DNA of 64,000 nt from Eubacterium_G segne (GCF_014287775.1 NZ_JACOOZ010000009.1:80065-144064), one strand, 5' to 3'. Numbered from the stretch's first letter, positions 50,486-60,085 are shown. Numbers and translations are program-made. Notes: a model not told the origin generated them from the letters alone.

Positions 50486-51032
50486 ATGGAAGAAAATTAT
50501 AAAAAATACTTAGAATTGTTATCTGAAAAATACCCTACTACCTAGTCGGTATGTACGGAGATAATTAATCTTAATGCAATACTTAATCTGCCAAAGGGCA
50601 CGGAGCATTTTATGAGTGATATTCACGGTGAGTATGAGGCATTTGTGCATATTATGAATAATTGCTCCGGAGAAATTCATGACAAGGATCAGGAATAATC
50701 TTAAATATGATAATATCAGAATGTTAGAAAGCGGTTATGGAATAAGTCTGAGAACCCTTACTTTGTTTGCCGAGAAAACCTACAAAAATATTGGTCCAAT
50801 GAAGGCGGCACTAAAGGCTATTTCCGTGATTTTATTTAAATTAGAGGGACAGATTATTATGCGTCACCCTGAATACAAAATGGATATTAAATCTGACAGA
50901 AATAAATTTGAAACAAAGAAAAATCGACTTAAGGTTAGGGATACTGATATTGGGAAGAAAATATTAGAGCAGATATACGATTTGGAGGAACTTCTTAAGA
51001 TATACAGGGAGGACAATCTGATACATAACTAA
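50486..51032 (+). pseudogene. fbp: Decayed class III fructose-1,6-bisphosphatase gene
   Basis: The reading frame from ATG 50486 encodes the N-terminus of class III FBPase (YKKYLELLSEKYP, then EIINLNAILNLPKGTEHFMS and DIHGEYEAF). It has an amber stop at codon 20 and ends at 50696-50698. A shifted frame from about 50679 carries a middle segment (KYDNIRMLESGYGISLR, LFAEKTYKN, VILFKLEGQIIMR). About 230 residues between them, including the metal-binding core, and the whole C-terminus are missing. The remnants total about 180 codons of about 650. A working fbp, if any, must lie elsewhere. Confidence 0.85.
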
Positions 51033-51156
51033 GGGGAAGGGAAGAGTGATTTGGGAATGATTATCTCATGTACCTTTTGGGGTAGGTATTGGAATAATGT
51101 GATTTAATGAAAATGAAAAAATATAGCAAAATACCAATATTGATTAGGGCACAAGG

Positions 51157-51185
51157 TTGAAAAAGCCACTACAAACAGGTATACT
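51157..51185 (+). promoter_or_regulatory. Sigma-A promoter of the small exported protein gene
   Basis: TTGAAA (51157-51162) and TATACT (51180-51185) are separated by 17 bases and lie about 33 bases upstream of the next start. Confidence 0.55.
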
Positions 51186-51217
51186 AATGGGCAGAGTACA
51201 TATGGAAAGGACAAAAT

Positions 51218-51652
51218 ATGAAAAAAAGAAAAATAATTATATGTGTTGTAGCATTTTGTATAGTTGTTTTAGTTGGGGTGTTTGTGGGAGTTTCATCACA
51301 CAGAGATTACACCAAAGCACTTGACATTCCGCAGAAATCAGAGATATCCATAAAGCAGTATTCCACAGGAAAAGAAATCCAATTAGAAAATGATGATGCA
51401 GATAAAATGGCAGAAATGTTGAAAGAGCATTTAAGTTATAAGGGTATTACATATGATGATTCTGTAGTAAGCAGTGAAGAGGATGTGTACAGCATAATGA
51501 TATCATCAACGGATTTTTTCAAGGTTTATTATGTAGATAAAACTAATAAAAAAAGCAAAATAGACGGAGATATTTCAGCATTTGGGGCTGATATTAAGGT
51601 TAAAAGCGACGGTGAACTTGTAGAATATTTGCATGGATTGTTTGAAAAATAG
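51218..51652 (+). CDS. Small exported protein of unknown function
   Basis: A 144-residue protein with one N-terminal membrane helix (about 5-25) and an outside domain of about 115 residues. I do not recognise the family. The domain alternates short strands with an acidic segment (QLENDDADKMAEMLKEHL) and ends in a helix. There is no lipobox Cys after the helix. It has its own promoter and terminator, so it is a single-gene unit. Confidence 0.6.
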   Translation: MKKRKIIICVVAFCIVVLVGVFVGVSSHRDYTKALDIPQKSEISIKQYSTGKEIQLENDDADKMAEMLKEHLSYKGITYDDSVVSSEEDVYSIMISSTDFFKVYYVDKTNKKSKIDGDISAFGADIKVKSDGELVEYLHGLFEK

Positions 51653-51723
51653 TGAAATTGAAAAAGTGTATATTGAGGTAAATTAATTCATTGTCAAATA
51701 TAATGAAGCGGTTTATGTACAAA

Positions 51724-51749
51724 AAGGAACTCGTGTGAGTTCTTTTTTA
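51724..51749 (+). terminator. Terminator after the small exported protein
   Basis: AAGGAACTC pairs with GAGTTCTT around GTGT, preceded by A-run and followed by a T-run (TTTTT). This is a classic Rho-independent form. Confidence 0.8.
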
Positions 51750-51766
51750 TATGAGTAAAAGTTAAT

Positions 51767-51782
51767 AGTTGTATTTACAACT
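51767..51782. promoter_or_regulatory. Candidate NiaR operator upstream of nadB
   Basis: AGTTGT and ACAACT form a perfect inverted repeat around ATTT, ending 4 bases before the nadB -35 box. The third gene of the operon encodes a NiaR-like repressor, which makes this a natural operator candidate. The sequence does not let me confirm a NiaR consensus. Confidence 0.4.
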
Positions 51783-51785
51783 GTC

Positions 51786-51814
51786 TTGTCAGATGTAAAA
51801 TGATGTGTTATAAT
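51786..51814 (+). promoter_or_regulatory. Sigma-A promoter of the nadB-nadC-niaR operon
   Basis: TTGTCA (51786-51791) and TATAAT (51809-51814) have an exact 17-base spacer. The transcription start would be about 75 bases upstream of nadB. Confidence 0.65.
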
Positions 51815-51893
51815 GCCACACAATAATGTCAAAGCTGTTTATCGGGCGATGTTATTAATAAATCATTACATAAAGTTTAGAAATGAGAGAAAT

Positions 51894-53171
51894 ATGAAAG
51901 TAGACGTTTTAATAGTGGGAAGTGGATGTGCAGGTCTTTACTGTGCACTGAATCTTCCAAAGGATAAGAACATATTAATTATCACAAAGGACATTGTGGA
52001 GCATAGCGATTCGTACCTGGCACAGGGCGGTATGTGTATGCTCAAAGATGAAAGTGACTTTGAAAGTTATTTTAATGACACCATGAAAGCAGGTCATTAT
52101 GAGAATAACCCTGATGCCGTAACAACAATGATTAATTCTTCACAGGACTTAGTTAAGGATTTAATTGGATTTGGTGTGGATTTTGCTAAAGATGAAGAGG
52201 GAAATCTTTTGTTTACCAGAGAAGGAGCCCATTCTCAAAAACGAATTTTATTTCATGAGGATATTACGGGAAAAGAAATAACAAGTCACCTATATGAAGA
52301 AGCAAAAAAACGTGATAATATAACTATAAAGGAACATTGGACTATGGTTGACATAATATGCCAAGAGGATAAATGTTATGGAGCTGTAGTTAAAAAGGAT
52401 GATGAAAACCTTACGGTAATAAATGCTAATTATACAGTTTTAGCAAGCGGTGGAATCGGAGGAATTTACAGACATTCTACTAACTACAGACATTTAACAG
52501 GTGATGGAGTTGCCGTTGCCATAAGACACGGCGTAAAAGTTGAACATGTGGATTATGTTCAGATACATCCAACAACTTTTTATTCCGAAAGAGAAGAGGA
52601 CAGAAGCTTTTTGATTTCTGAGTCAGTGAGAGGGGAGGGTGCCCTTCTCTATGATAAAAATTACAAGAGATTTACCAATGAATTACTTCCAAGAGATATT
52701 GTTACGGAGAATATAAAGGCTCAAATGAAAAAAGACGGAACAAAACACGTTTGGTTGTCGATGCGTCCTATTGAAAAGGAGCAGTTAGAGCATCATTTCC
52801 CAAATATAATCGGACACTGTAAGGAACATGGATATAATGTTCCTGAAGAAATGATACCGGTTGTCCCAGCACAGCATTACTTTATGGGTGGAATTAAGGT
52901 AAATCTTCAAAGTAAAACATCCATGAACCAGCTTTATGCGGTAGGGGAAACAGCGTGTAACGGTGTACATGGAAAAAACCGTCTTGCAAGTAATTCACTT
53001 CTTGAAAGTATGGTTTTTGCAAAGCGTGCAGCCGGAGAAATGACAGCGGAATTCGATTCTACAGAGTACAGGAACACTGAAAATATGGATTTATCACCTT
53101 ATAGTGATTTGAAAAAGTGGAATAAAGAAAACAAGGAAATTTTATTAGAAGCGATAGATAAAGGAGAATAA
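51894..53171 (+). CDS. nadB: L-aspartate oxidase
   Basis: A 425-residue flavoenzyme oxidising aspartate to iminoaspartate, first step of de novo NAD synthesis. The FAD-binding motif is VGSGCAGLYC (about 8-17). LAQGGM (about 43-48), the HPTTFY segment and the NGVHGKNRLASNSLLE region near 362-380 match the family. The start at 51894 is the ATG before KVDVL; the longer frame at 51813 overlaps the -10 box. It lacks the long C-terminal helical domain of E. coli NadB, as usual in Firmicutes. Confidence 0.9.
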   Translation: MKVDVLIVGSGCAGLYCALNLPKDKNILIITKDIVEHSDSYLAQGGMCMLKDESDFESYFNDTMKAGHYENNPDAVTTMINSSQDLVKDLIGFGVDFAKDEEGNLLFTREGAHSQKRILFHEDITGKEITSHLYEEAKKRDNITIKEHWTMVDIICQEDKCYGAVVKKDDENLTVINANYTVLASGGIGGIYRHSTNYRHLTGDGVAVAIRHGVKVEHVDYVQIHPTTFYSEREEDRSFLISESVRGEGALLYDKNYKRFTNELLPRDIVTENIKAQMKKDGTKHVWLSMRPIEKEQLEHHFPNIIGHCKEHGYNVPEEMIPVVPAQHYFMGGIKVNLQSKTSMNQLYAVGETACNGVHGKNRLASNSLLESMVFAKRAAGEMTAEFDSTEYRNTENMDLSPYSDLKKWNKENKEILLEAIDKGE

Positions 53172-53172
53172 A

Positions 53173-54027
53173 ATGTTTGATCAGGTAACTTTAAAATTGT
53201 CAGTAGACCCATTAATATTAAGTGCATTAAAGGAAGATGTAACAAGTGAAGATGTAACTACCAATTCAGTTATGCCTAAGGGAACATTAGGTGAAGTGGA
53301 TTTAATTTGCAAGGAAGATGGCATTATTTGCGGATTACAGGTTTTTGCCAGAGCTTTCCAGCTTTTAGATGAAAGCACCAAGGTTGAATTATTTGTGGAA
53401 GATGGCGATGAAGTTAAAGCAGGTCAGCTTATGGGAAAAGTAACAGGAGATATAAGGGTTTTACTTGTAGGAGAGAGAACAGGTCTTAATTATCTTCAGA
53501 GAATGAGCGGTATTGCCACATACACTAAATCCATTGCGAAACTTCTTGAGGGAAGCAAAACCAAACTTCTTGATACAAGAAAAACTTCACCAAACAATAG
53601 AATTTTTGAAAAATACGCAGTTCGTGTTGGCGGAGGAAATAATCACAGATATAATTTAACAGACGGAGTTCTTTTAAAGGATAATCATATTGGTGCAGCA
53701 GGAAGTGTTACAAAGGCTATAAATATGGCAAAGGAATACGCACCATTTGTAAGAAAAATTGAAGTTGAAGTGGAAAATATTGATATGGTGAAGGAAGCCG
53801 TTGAAGCAGGAGCAGATATTATTATGCTTGATAATATGAGCCACGATGTAATGAAAGAGGCTATAGATATTATTGATGGAAAGGCTGAAATAGAAGTTTC
53901 AGGAAATGTTACAAGAGAAAATATTGCAAAACTTACTGACTTAGGGGTTGACTATATTTCCAGCGGAGCATTAACGCACTCAGCACCAATTATGGATATT
54001 TCACTTAAAAATCTACATCGTATATAG
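53173..54027 (+). CDS. nadC: Nicotinate-nucleotide pyrophosphorylase (carboxylating)
   Basis: A 284-residue quinolinate phosphoribosyltransferase making nicotinate mononucleotide. The N-terminal sandwich is followed by a barrel with ERTGLNYLQRMSGIAT (about 98-113), LLDTRKTSPNNR and HNRYNLTDGVLLKDNHI-like motifs near 150-172. It starts 1 base after the nadB stop. nadA, the partner that makes quinolinate with NadB, is not in this window and would have to be encoded elsewhere. Confidence 0.92.
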   Translation: MFDQVTLKLSVDPLILSALKEDVTSEDVTTNSVMPKGTLGEVDLICKEDGIICGLQVFARAFQLLDESTKVELFVEDGDEVKAGQLMGKVTGDIRVLLVGERTGLNYLQRMSGIATYTKSIAKLLEGSKTKLLDTRKTSPNNRIFEKYAVRVGGGNNHRYNLTDGVLLKDNHIGAAGSVTKAINMAKEYAPFVRKIEVEVENIDMVKEAVEAGADIIMLDNMSHDVMKEAIDIIDGKAEIEVSGNVTRENIAKLTDLGVDYISSGALTHSAPIMDISLKNLHRI

Positions 54028-54043
54028 TTTTTTGGGAGGAAAA

Positions 54044-54604
54044 ATGGAAGGAGAAAAGAGAAGGGAAAATATTTTAAGAATATTGCAGGACAGTGACAAA
54101 CCGGTATCAGGCACCAAACTGGCTGAAAAATTTCAGATAAGCCGTCAGGTGGTGGTTCAGGATATAGCACTTTTAAGGGCAAAAAAATATAATATTATTT
54201 CTACTCACAAGGGTTATGTTTTACAGGAGGAAAAAGGTCGGAAGCAAAGGGTTTTTAAGGTAAAGCACAGTGCAGACAAGATACTGGATGAACTTAATCT
54301 TATAGTGGATTGTGGTGGAAAAGTTGAAGATGTTTTTGTGTATCATAAGGTTTACGGTGTGGTAAAAGTAGAAATGCACATTAAATCAAGAAGGGATGCA
54401 AAAAAATATGTAGAAGAAATAAAAGGAGGCGTGTCTGTACCTTTAGAGCAGATAACCTCTGAGTATCATTATCATACGGTTACCGCTGATTCAAAGGAAA
54501 CCCTTGATGAAATTCAGGAGGAACTTCAAAAGCAGGGATATCTGGTTGCTTTGAGAGATTATGAACCGGTGGACTTTTGGAGTGGAGAAGACAAGCAGGA
54601 ATAA
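54044..54604 (+). CDS. niaR: NAD biosynthesis repressor NiaR (HTH plus 3H domain)
   Basis: A 186-residue repressor: N-terminal winged helix (about 1-65) with SGTKLAEKFQISRQVVVQDI, then the 3H domain (about 75-180), named for three conserved His. These fall in FVYHKVYGVVKVEMH and SEYHYHTV. It binds nicotinate or nickel-type ligands and represses NAD genes. Placement after nadB-nadC implies autogenous control, likely through the inverted repeat at 51767. ATG 54044 follows GGGAGG; the frame from 54032 overlaps that site. Confidence 0.9.
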   Translation: MEGEKRRENILRILQDSDKPVSGTKLAEKFQISRQVVVQDIALLRAKKYNIISTHKGYVLQEEKGRKQRVFKVKHSADKILDELNLIVDCGGKVEDVFVYHKVYGVVKVEMHIKSRRDAKKYVEEIKGGVSVPLEQITSEYHYHTVTADSKETLDEIQEELQKQGYLVALRDYEPVDFWSGEDKQE

Positions 54605-54759
54605 GAGATGTATCTGGGATGTATTGCGTTTTCGGCAGAGTTTGCAATAGAGTCTGCAATTCATAATTTCTTAAAAAGTCTGTAATCCATAATTTTGGTA
54701 ATCCATAAATTTTTAAAAAGTTGTGACATTTTCTAAAAAGTATGATATTATATACGAAG

Positions 54760-54833
54760 CGGTGCGTGGCTCAGCTTGGTAGAGCGCTGCGTTCGGGACG
54801 CAGAGGTCGCAGGTTCGAATCCTGTCGCACCGA
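54760..54833 (+). tRNA. tRNA-Pro (anticodon CGG)
   Basis: A full cloverleaf can be drawn: acceptor CGGTGCG with CGCACCG, D-loop CTCAGCTTGGTAGAG, anticodon stem CTGCG/CGCAG around TTCGGGA giving anticodon CGG, and TPsiC arm with GGTTCGAATCC. The discriminator is A, and CCA is not encoded. The anticodon reads CCG codons. Confidence 0.95.
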
Positions 54834-54842
54834 TGAGTAAAT

Positions 54843-54882
54843 AATATAGCCGTGCAATTGTCGTTGCACGGCTATATTATTA
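54843..54882 (+). terminator. Terminator after tRNA-Pro
   Basis: Perfect 15-bp arms AATATAGCCGTGCAA and TTGCACGGCTATATT with a 6-base loop, then ATTATTAT. Confidence 0.8.
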
Positions 54883-54933
54883 TATTATAAGTAACAAAAA
54901 ACATAATAAAGTGATGAAAAATAGGAGAGGATT

Positions 54934-56100
54934 ATGAGTAAAAAATTATTATCAGTTGTACTGTCATTAGTTATGGTTATGTCATTATTAACGGGATGTG
55001 GAAAGGATGACAGCACATTTTTTAAGGAAGTAAAGGAAATCTCACAGATTACAAAAGGCGAGGCTACGGTGGAAATTAAAGCCACAGGAAAATTAGAAGA
55101 TACCGAAGATTTAGACAGGGTTTTAGATGATAATGGTAAGTTTTCCATGGCACTTAAGATGTATGTAAAGGCTGAAGCTAAGGATAAAATGGCAGTGAGA
55201 TTTGATGTTAAGGCAGGAAAAGATACTGATTATCAGAAGCTTACAACTTTTGCTGTAGATGGAACAAAGTTATATTTAGAAACAGCACCACTTTTAGAGT
55301 TTATAAAGACAATTAACGAAGAAAAAGCTACAAGTCTGGAATCAGTTTTGTCACAGATAGGAGTTACACAAAGCATTTCATTGGATTATAAGCAGTTAGC
55401 AGAGGCATCAGGTCAGGAATTACCGGATACTAAAACATTAGATAAGGATTCCCTTAAGGAAATACAGTCTGTATGGACTAAAATAGAAAATAATTTTAAA
55501 GACCTTCAGGGAAAAGATGGTGATAATTACACACTGACGGTAAATGGTGACAACGCAGATAAAGCGGTGGATATGTTAATTAATTTTGTGAAAAACGATT
55601 TACAGGATACATTGAAAACATGTACTGATTTGGTAACAAAGGTGTATGGTGAGGACAGCAAAGTTGCATCTTCATACAAGGAGTTACAGGATAGTGTGGG
55701 TTCCACATCAGATATGGCAGATAAAATTAAAGAAAACAAATCAGATTTTGTTGACACCATAAAGAAGTCAAATGCCAATTTGGTAGCAAAGGCAAGAGTT
55801 ACAGGAAAAGCCGGAAGCAGAAGTGGAATATTTAATGTTTCAACAGGTGATATGAAAATTGATAATGAAGATATTAACGTAAGTGTTGATATGAAAATCA
55901 AGGAAGGAAAAACATCTGTGGATGATATGATTCCGAAAAATGCAGCAGATATAACTACATTGTTAATTACGGCAATGAACGCTCAGGCGAAGGGGAATGA
56001 TTTATTAGATGATAGTGAAGATATCCTTGACGATGAATTGTACAATTATAGTGACGATGATGCGGCAGAGGAAACAACAACGGAAAATGAAATATTTTAG
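54934..56100 (+). CDS. Lipoprotein of unknown function
   Basis: A 388-residue lipoprotein: signal peptide MSKKLLSVVLSLVMVMSLL and lipobox LTGC with C22. The body (about 30-365) alternates beta strands and long helices and has repeated Lys/Asp-rich segments; it resembles the LppX/LolA-like folds only in broad pattern, and I do not recognise a family. The C-terminus is acidic with Thr-Thr-Glu. It is preceded by tRNA-Pro and its terminator, and convergent with pyrG. Confidence 0.7.
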   Translation: MSKKLLSVVLSLVMVMSLLTGCGKDDSTFFKEVKEISQITKGEATVEIKATGKLEDTEDLDRVLDDNGKFSMALKMYVKAEAKDKMAVRFDVKAGKDTDYQKLTTFAVDGTKLYLETAPLLEFIKTINEEKATSLESVLSQIGVTQSISLDYKQLAEASGQELPDTKTLDKDSLKEIQSVWTKIENNFKDLQGKDGDNYTLTVNGDNADKAVDMLINFVKNDLQDTLKTCTDLVTKVYGEDSKVASSYKELQDSVGSTSDMADKIKENKSDFVDTIKKSNANLVAKARVTGKAGSRSGIFNVSTGDMKIDNEDINVSVDMKIKEGKTSVDDMIPKNAADITTLLITAMNAQAKGNDLLDDSEDILDDELYNYSDDDAAEETTTENEIF

Positions 56101-56106
56101 TTAGAA

Positions 56107-56133
56107 AAAAGCGGGTTTTGATACCCGCTTTTG
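56107..56133. terminator. Terminator between the lipoprotein and pyrG
   Basis: AAAGCGGGT and ACCCGCTTT form a perfect stem around TTTGAT with an A-run upstream and T residues downstream. It may serve both convergent genes. Confidence 0.8.
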
Positions 56134-56156
56134 TAGTATTAAAATATATGAATTTT

Positions 56157-57758
56157 TTATTTCTTAGCTTTAATGGCTGCGTCAACAAATCCAACAAACA
56201 AAGGATGTGGTCTGTTAGGACGACTCTTTAATTCAGGATGTGCCTGAGTGGCAATGAAGAACGGATGTGAAGGAATTTCAATCATCTCTATAATTCTGCC
56301 GTCAGGTGAGATACCTGAAAGTTTCATGCCGTTTTCAGTAAGATTTCTTCTGTAATCATTATTTACTTCATAACGGTGACGATGACGTTCATTAATTAAC
56401 TCAGTGCCATAAAGCTTATAAGCTTTACTTTCTTTGTCAAGGACACAAGGATAAGAACCAAGTCTTAATGTACCACCAATATCTGTAACCCCTTCCTGGT
56501 CAGGCATAAGGCTGATAACAGGATGAGTAGTGGATGGGTCAAGCTCAATACTATGGGCATCACGGAAACCAACTACATCACGGGCAAATTCAACTATAGA
56601 TAACTGCATTCCAAGACAAAGACCAAGGAATGGAATATTGTTTTCCCTTGCATACTTAATAGCTGCGATTTTACCATCAATTCCACGACTGCCAAAACCA
56701 CCGGGAACAAGAATACCTGAAACATCACTAAAGATTTCAGGGGCATTTTCATTAGTAACCTCTTCAGAATCCACCCATTTGATATTTACGGTAGTTCTGC
56801 TGTTGTAGCCTGCATGCTTTAAAGATTCAACTACGCTGATGTAGGCATCATGCAAAGCAATATATTTTCCAACAAGAGCAACAGTAACTTCCTGTGTAGG
56901 ATTTTTAGCAGCCTCAACCATTGCCTTCCAATCTTCAAGGTCAGGTTCAGGGCAATCTAAGTTAAGACTCTGACAAACGATTTCTGCCAAATGTTCTTTT
57001 TCCATGGCAAGAGGTGCTTCATAAAGCAAATCCAGTGTAAGGTTTTGAACAACATGGCTGGCAGGAACGTTACAGAACAAACTGATTTTATCCTTTAAAT
57101 TATCATCAATTTCATATTCAGTACGACATACAACTATGTCAGGCTGAATACCAAGTCTCTGTAATTCCTTAACGCTCATCTGAATAGGTTTGGTCTTCAT
57201 TTCTTCAGAAGCAGGAAGATAAACCATAAGAGCAACATGAATAAGGATACAATTCTCATGTCCTACATCATGCTGGAACTGTCTGATAGCCTCAATATAT
57301 GGCTGAGACTCAATATCGCCTACGGTTCCGCCTACTTCAATAATAGCTATTTCAGTTTCTTCGCTGAGACTTCTGTGGAAACGACTTTTAATTTCATTGG
57401 TAATGTGGGGGATAACCTGAACTGTTCCTCCGCCAAAGTCACCACGTCTCTCTTTTTCGAGAACTGACCAATAAACTTTACCGGTAGTTACGTTAGAATT
57501 TTTTGTTAAACTTTCATCAATAAATCTTTCATAATGTCCAAGGTCCAAATCTGTTTCAGCACCATCGTCTGTTACAAAAACCTCGCCGTGCTGTATCGGA
57601 TTCATGGTACCGGGATCAATGTTAATATATGGGTCAAACTTCTGCATTGTAACCTTATAGCCACGAGCTTTCAGAAGTCTTCCCAATGAAGCGGCTGTAA
57701 TACCTTTTCCAAGACCGGAAACAACACCGCCTGTTACGAATACATATTTCACTGCCAT
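56157..57758 (-). CDS. pyrG: CTP synthase
   Basis: A 533-residue enzyme that aminates UTP to CTP using glutamine. The N-terminal amidoligase domain starts KYVFVTGGVVSGLGKGITAA (P-loop). DPYINIDPGTMNP follows near residue 70. The C-terminal glutaminase (about 290-533) has GLCLGMQ with the catalytic Cys near 379, and the His/Glu pair in AQAHPELKSRP-like ATQAHPE. ATG 57758 follows GGGAGG; the 10-residue upstream extension is rejected. No PyrR attenuator or C-tract leader was apparent upstream. Confidence 0.96.
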   Translation of the reverse strand: MAVKYVFVTGGVVSGLGKGITAASLGRLLKARGYKVTMQKFDPYINIDPGTMNPIQHGEVFVTDDGAETDLDLGHYERFIDESLTKNSNVTTGKVYWSVLEKERRGDFGGGTVQVIPHITNEIKSRFHRSLSEETEIAIIEVGGTVGDIESQPYIEAIRQFQHDVGHENCILIHVALMVYLPASEEMKTKPIQMSVKELQRLGIQPDIVVCRTEYEIDDNLKDKISLFCNVPASHVVQNLTLDLLYEAPLAMEKEHLAEIVCQSLNLDCPEPDLEDWKAMVEAAKNPTQEVTVALVGKYIALHDAYISVVESLKHAGYNSRTTVNIKWVDSEEVTNENAPEIFSDVSGILVPGGFGSRGIDGKIAAIKYARENNIPFLGLCLGMQLSIVEFARDVVGFRDAHSIELDPSTTHPVISLMPDQEGVTDIGGTLRLGSYPCVLDKESKAYKLYGTELINERHRHRYEVNNDYRRNLTENGMKLSGISPDGRIIEMIEIPSHPFFIATQAHPELKSRPNRPHPLFVGFVDAAIKAKK

Positions 57759-57894
57759 GTGATTTTCCTCCCTGAGTATACTAAACATATTTTAAAAACA
57801 CCTTACTAGTGTACTACAATAAATATTTTATTTCTAGAAAAAAATAAAAAAAATATCAATATTCTAAAATTTTAATGAAATATTCAATAAAATT

Positions 57895-57918
57895 TCACAT
57901 TATTTTTTAACAATGTGA
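57895..57918. promoter_or_regulatory. Inverted repeat in the ftsH promoter region
   Basis: TCACATT and AATGTGA are perfect arms 10 bases apart, ending at the TATAGT -10-like box (57919-57924). It is a possible operator for ftsH, or a chance A/T-rich repeat. Confidence 0.3.
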
Positions 57919-57960
57919 TATAGTATTTTACTATAAGGAATCTAAATGAAAGGAAAAACA

Positions 57961-59913
57961 ATGGATAATAATCAAAATAGAAATACTAACAGAAATAATC
58001 CAAACAGGAACGATGATAACAATCAGAAAAAAAGTATGATTATCAGCGTTGTGGTTGCCGTAATAGGTGCATTGCTTTTAACATCGTTGTTTTCATCAGT
58101 TTTAAGTTCGGCATCAAAGGAAGAAATAACCTATAGCCAGTTTGTTAAATTGTTGGATAATGACAAGGTTGAAAGCGTTCTTTTTGAATCCGGAAAGATT
58201 TACATTGAAACCAAAAATCTGCAAAATGGACTCATAAAGAAAACTTTCTGGACTACAGCAGTTAATGATCCGGATTTAATAAGTGAATTGAAAAATAAAT
58301 ATACCGATGTAGAATTCAAAGCGGAAAGTACCAGTGCAAGCAATGGTATTATCATTATATTACTGGAATATGTTGTTCCACTGATATTATTCTGGGCATT
58401 ACTGATGTTTGTTATGCGAAGGGTATCCGGTGGAAAAGGCGGACCGGGCGGTGTGTTCGGTGTAGGAAAGTCAAATGCCAAGGTATATATTCAAAAGAAA
58501 ACAGGTGTCACATTTAAGGATGTGGCAGGACAGGAAGAAGCAAAGGAATCAGTTGTGGAATTGGTTGATTTCCTTCATAATCCGGGAAAATATACGGCAA
58601 TAGGTGCGAAACTTCCTAAGGGAGCACTTTTAGTAGGCCCTCCGGGAACAGGTAAAACCCTTCTGGCAAAGGCAGTGGCAGGAGAGGCAAATGTGCCATT
58701 CTTCTCATTATCAGGTTCAGATTTCGTGGAAATGTTTGTAGGTGTAGGTGCCTCAAGAGTAAGAGATTTGTTTAAGCAGGCAGAAGAAAACGCACCATGT
58801 ATCGTATTTATTGATGAAATTGATTCTATAGGTAAGAGCCGTGATTCAAGATACGGCGGAGGCAATGACGAAAGAGAACAGACCTTAAACGCACTTTTAG
58901 CGGAAATGGATGGATTTGACACATCAAAGGGAATATTGATTTTAGCGGCAACTAACAGACCGGAAGTTCTTGATCCGGCATTGTTAAGACCGGGACGTTT
59001 TGACAGACGTGTTATAGTGGACGCACCGGATTTCAAAGGCAGGGTTGAGACATTAAAGGTTCATTCAAAGGATGTTAAATTGGATGAAACAGTTGATTTG
59101 GAAGCTATTGCCAATATAACCAGTGGTGCTGTAGGTTCAGACCTTGCCAATATGGTAAATGAAGCTGCCATTAATGCAGTAAAATGTGGCAGAAAGGCTA
59201 TTTCCCAGGCAGATTTAATGGAAGCCGTGGAAGTGGTTATTGCCGGAAAAGAAAAGAAGGACAGAATCTTAAGCAAGGAAGAAAAGAAGATTGTTGCATA
59301 CCATGAGGTAGGACATGCTCTTGTGGCAGCTATTCAAAAGGATGCAGAGCCGGTACAGAAAATTACTATTGTTCCAAGAACCATGGGCTCGTTGGGATAT
59401 GTTATTCAGGCACCTGAAAAGGAAAAATACCTTATGTCACAGGATGAATTAAATGCAGAGCTTGTTACCTTACTAGCAGGAAGAGCTTCAGAGGAGATAG
59501 TATTTGATTCAGTTACTACAGGGGCTTCAAATGATATGGAAAAGGCAACTAATATTGCCCGTTCCATGGTTGCACAGTACGGTATGTCAGAGAAATTTGG
59601 ACTGATGAGTTTAGAGCGTGTGGAAGACCCATATCTGGGAAGACGTGCACAGTTAAACTGCAGTGATAAGACGGCAACTGAAATAGAGGAAGAGGTTAAG
59701 ATACTTCTTAAGGAAAAATATGAGGAGGCAAAGCAGCTTCTTAGGGATAACAGAGACAAGCTGGATAAGATAGCTGAATTTCTCTATAATAAGGAAACAA
59801 TCACAGGTAAGGAATTTATGGAAATTTACCGTAAGTGTGATGAGCCGGATGGAGCTTCGGATGACAACCAAGATGTAACCTTGAATGACAAACCGGATGA
59901 AATATCTGAATAA
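57961..59913 (+). CDS. ftsH: ATP-dependent zinc metalloprotease FtsH
   Basis: A 650-residue membrane AAA protease. An Asn/Arg-rich N-terminus precedes two membrane helices (about 22-44 and 124-146) with an outer domain between. The AAA module has Walker A GPPGTGKT, Walker B IVFIDEID, and the second region of homology with RPGRFDR. The zinc motif HEVGH is at 448-452. It degrades unassembled membrane proteins and regulatory factors. ATG 57961 is chosen after AAAGGAAAAA; the ATG 5 codons upstream lies within that site. Confidence 0.95.
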   Translation: MDNNQNRNTNRNNPNRNDDNNQKKSMIISVVVAVIGALLLTSLFSSVLSSASKEEITYSQFVKLLDNDKVESVLFESGKIYIETKNLQNGLIKKTFWTTAVNDPDLISELKNKYTDVEFKAESTSASNGIIIILLEYVVPLILFWALLMFVMRRVSGGKGGPGGVFGVGKSNAKVYIQKKTGVTFKDVAGQEEAKESVVELVDFLHNPGKYTAIGAKLPKGALLVGPPGTGKTLLAKAVAGEANVPFFSLSGSDFVEMFVGVGASRVRDLFKQAEENAPCIVFIDEIDSIGKSRDSRYGGGNDEREQTLNALLAEMDGFDTSKGILILAATNRPEVLDPALLRPGRFDRRVIVDAPDFKGRVETLKVHSKDVKLDETVDLEAIANITSGAVGSDLANMVNEAAINAVKCGRKAISQADLMEAVEVVIAGKEKKDRILSKEEKKIVAYHEVGHALVAAIQKDAEPVQKITIVPRTMGSLGYVIQAPEKEKYLMSQDELNAELVTLLAGRASEEIVFDSVTTGASNDMEKATNIARSMVAQYGMSEKFGLMSLERVEDPYLGRRAQLNCSDKTATEIEEEVKILLKEKYEEAKQLLRDNRDKLDKIAEFLYNKETITGKEFMEIYRKCDEPDGASDDNQDVTLNDKPDEISE

Positions 59914-59944
59914 ATAATAATCATAAAAAATATTAATAATTAGA

Positions 59945-59993
59945 AAAAGAACCTTTAGCGGCACAAGAATATGTTGCCGGAGGTTCTTTTTTT
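59945..59993 (+). terminator. Terminator after ftsH
   Basis: AAGAACC pairs with GGTTCTT, with an inner CGGCA/TGCCG helix, followed by a run of seven or more T. Confidence 0.85.
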
Positions 59994-60085
59994 GATGCCA
60001 TTTTAAACTCAAAAATTAGAAAAAGGAAGAATTAAAGAAAAGAAAAAACATGAAAAAATGAAATATTTGACCCCAAAAAAGCTGC

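Noticed and set aside
50486..50698. The amber codon in the fbp remnant as a pyrrolysine or readthrough site
   Set aside because: A frameshift and a large internal deletion follow in the same gene, so plain decay explains it and no pyl genes are visible.
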